A stretch of 64,000 bases of DNA from assembly GCA_937894465.1 (NCBI GenBank), contig CALCRE010000047.1, positions 1 to 64,000 on the forward strand. Reading direction: 5' to 3'. Within the stretch, counting starts at the first letter, position 1. Each line of letters begins with the position of its first letter. The notes beneath the pieces are model-generated. The model did no database searches and was not told the origin of the DNA. It saw only the letters and a program-made list of their open reading frames with translations. Position numbers and translations under genes: made by a program. The stretch comes from an uncultured Clostridia bacterium (GTDB lineage Bacteria > Bacillota > Clostridia > JAAYHZ01). Below are positions 63,704 through 64,000 of this stretch, one piece after another.

Positions 63704-64000
63704 ATGGCGACAAACCGAAGAGCAAAATTTCACTTTGATAATTGGTTTAATGAGACGAACAACAAAATTGGACCGTATATCATCTATCAAGTGGGAGATT
63801 TATGTTGTGAACCCGGTTACCAAGTCTGGAACCACACCCAAAAGGTATATGAAATCAGCTATATCGTATCAGGGAAAGGAACTTTCTGTGTAAACGGAGA
63901 CCAATATGAGGTATCCGACGGTATGTTGTTCTTAAACAGGATCGGAGAAAAGCATGAAGTAAAATCATCATCGGTTGAGCCGTTAAGGTTCTTTTATTTA
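63704..64000 (+). CDS. AraC-family regulator, N-terminal part (cut by window edge)
   Basis: The open frame from the ATG at 63704 runs to the window end (99 codons, no stop): MATNRRAKFHFDNWFNETNN, KIGPYIIYQVGDLCCEPGYQ, VYEISYIVSGKGTFCVNGDQ and YEVSDGMLFLNRIGEKHEVK. This is the cupin-like ligand-binding domain of an AraC/XylS regulator; the DNA-binding domain would lie outside. A paralogous broken copy is at 61540. Its position beside sugar-binding lipoproteins suggests control of carbohydrate uptake. The IS right end is only 38 bp upstream and may have replaced its promoter. Confidence 0.8.
   Translation, partial: MATNRRAKFHFDNWFNETNNKIGPYIIYQVGDLCCEPGYQVWNHTQKVYEISYIVSGKGTFCVNGDQYEVSDGMLFLNRIGEKHEVKSSSVEPLRFFYL

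Overview
The window looks like a chromosomal segment of a Gram-positive, probably anaerobic, Clostridia-like member of the Bacillota. The support is moderate-to-low GC, strong AGGAGG-type ribosome sites, a T-box leader, PadR/HAAS and BlaI/BlaR-type regulators, lipoproteins with lipobox signals, and a giant S-layer-homology (SLH) surface protein. No rRNA or tRNA gene was seen. Both edges cut features: a CRISPR array on the left and an AraC-type regulator gene on the right.

Region 1 (1-13304) is a complete type I-E CRISPR-Cas locus. A first array (21 repeats in view, continuing off the left edge) is followed by cas3-cse1-cse2-cas7e-cas5e-cas6e-cas1-cas2, all on the + strand and tightly overlapped behind one good promoter. 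The last gene is a Cas2 fused to a DEDDh DnaQ-like exonuclease, so spacer integration and prespacer trimming are probably carried by one polypeptide. A terminator-like hairpin and then a second array of 40 repeats follow almost directly. All Cas active-site motifs inspected are intact, so the system appears functional.

Region 2 (13305-24338) is one 3543-codon gene for a secreted SLH-anchored protein. It has a lectin-like N-terminus, nine Ig-like modules (five in near-identical 294-bp tandem repeats), further Ig-like, propeller-like and CARDB-like stretches, and three C-terminal SLH motifs.

Region 3 (24.4-45.9 kb) is a mosaic of small transcription units: an MFS transporter with a phosphodiesterase, a GNAT enzyme, an orphan immunity-type protein, a Phd-Uma2 fusion with its own palindromic operator, a patch of decayed genes (29.9-31.8 kb), a site-2-protease-like membrane protein split at a slippery A-run, a PadR/HAAS operon, an ECF sigma factor coupled to a membrane-anchored serpin, a short-type ValRS under T-box control, and a second sigma/anti-sigma pair.

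Region 4 (46-61.4 kb) holds two paralogous orphan solute-binding lipoproteins. Between them lie a large catalase, a truncated chromate transporter, an ANT(6)-type nucleotidyltransferase, sugar-related enzymes, a beta-lactamase-fold hydrolase and a BlaI/BlaR1-like pair. Region 5 (61.5-64 kb) is a DDE insertion sequence with recognisable terminal inverted repeats, lying between a decayed and an apparently intact (edge-truncated) AraC-type gene.

The most original signals are the sigma/serpin pair, the Cas2-DnaQ fusion beside an array with almost no leader, the putative frameshift-joined peptidase, the self-insulated IS, and the autoregulated Phd-Uma2 fusion.
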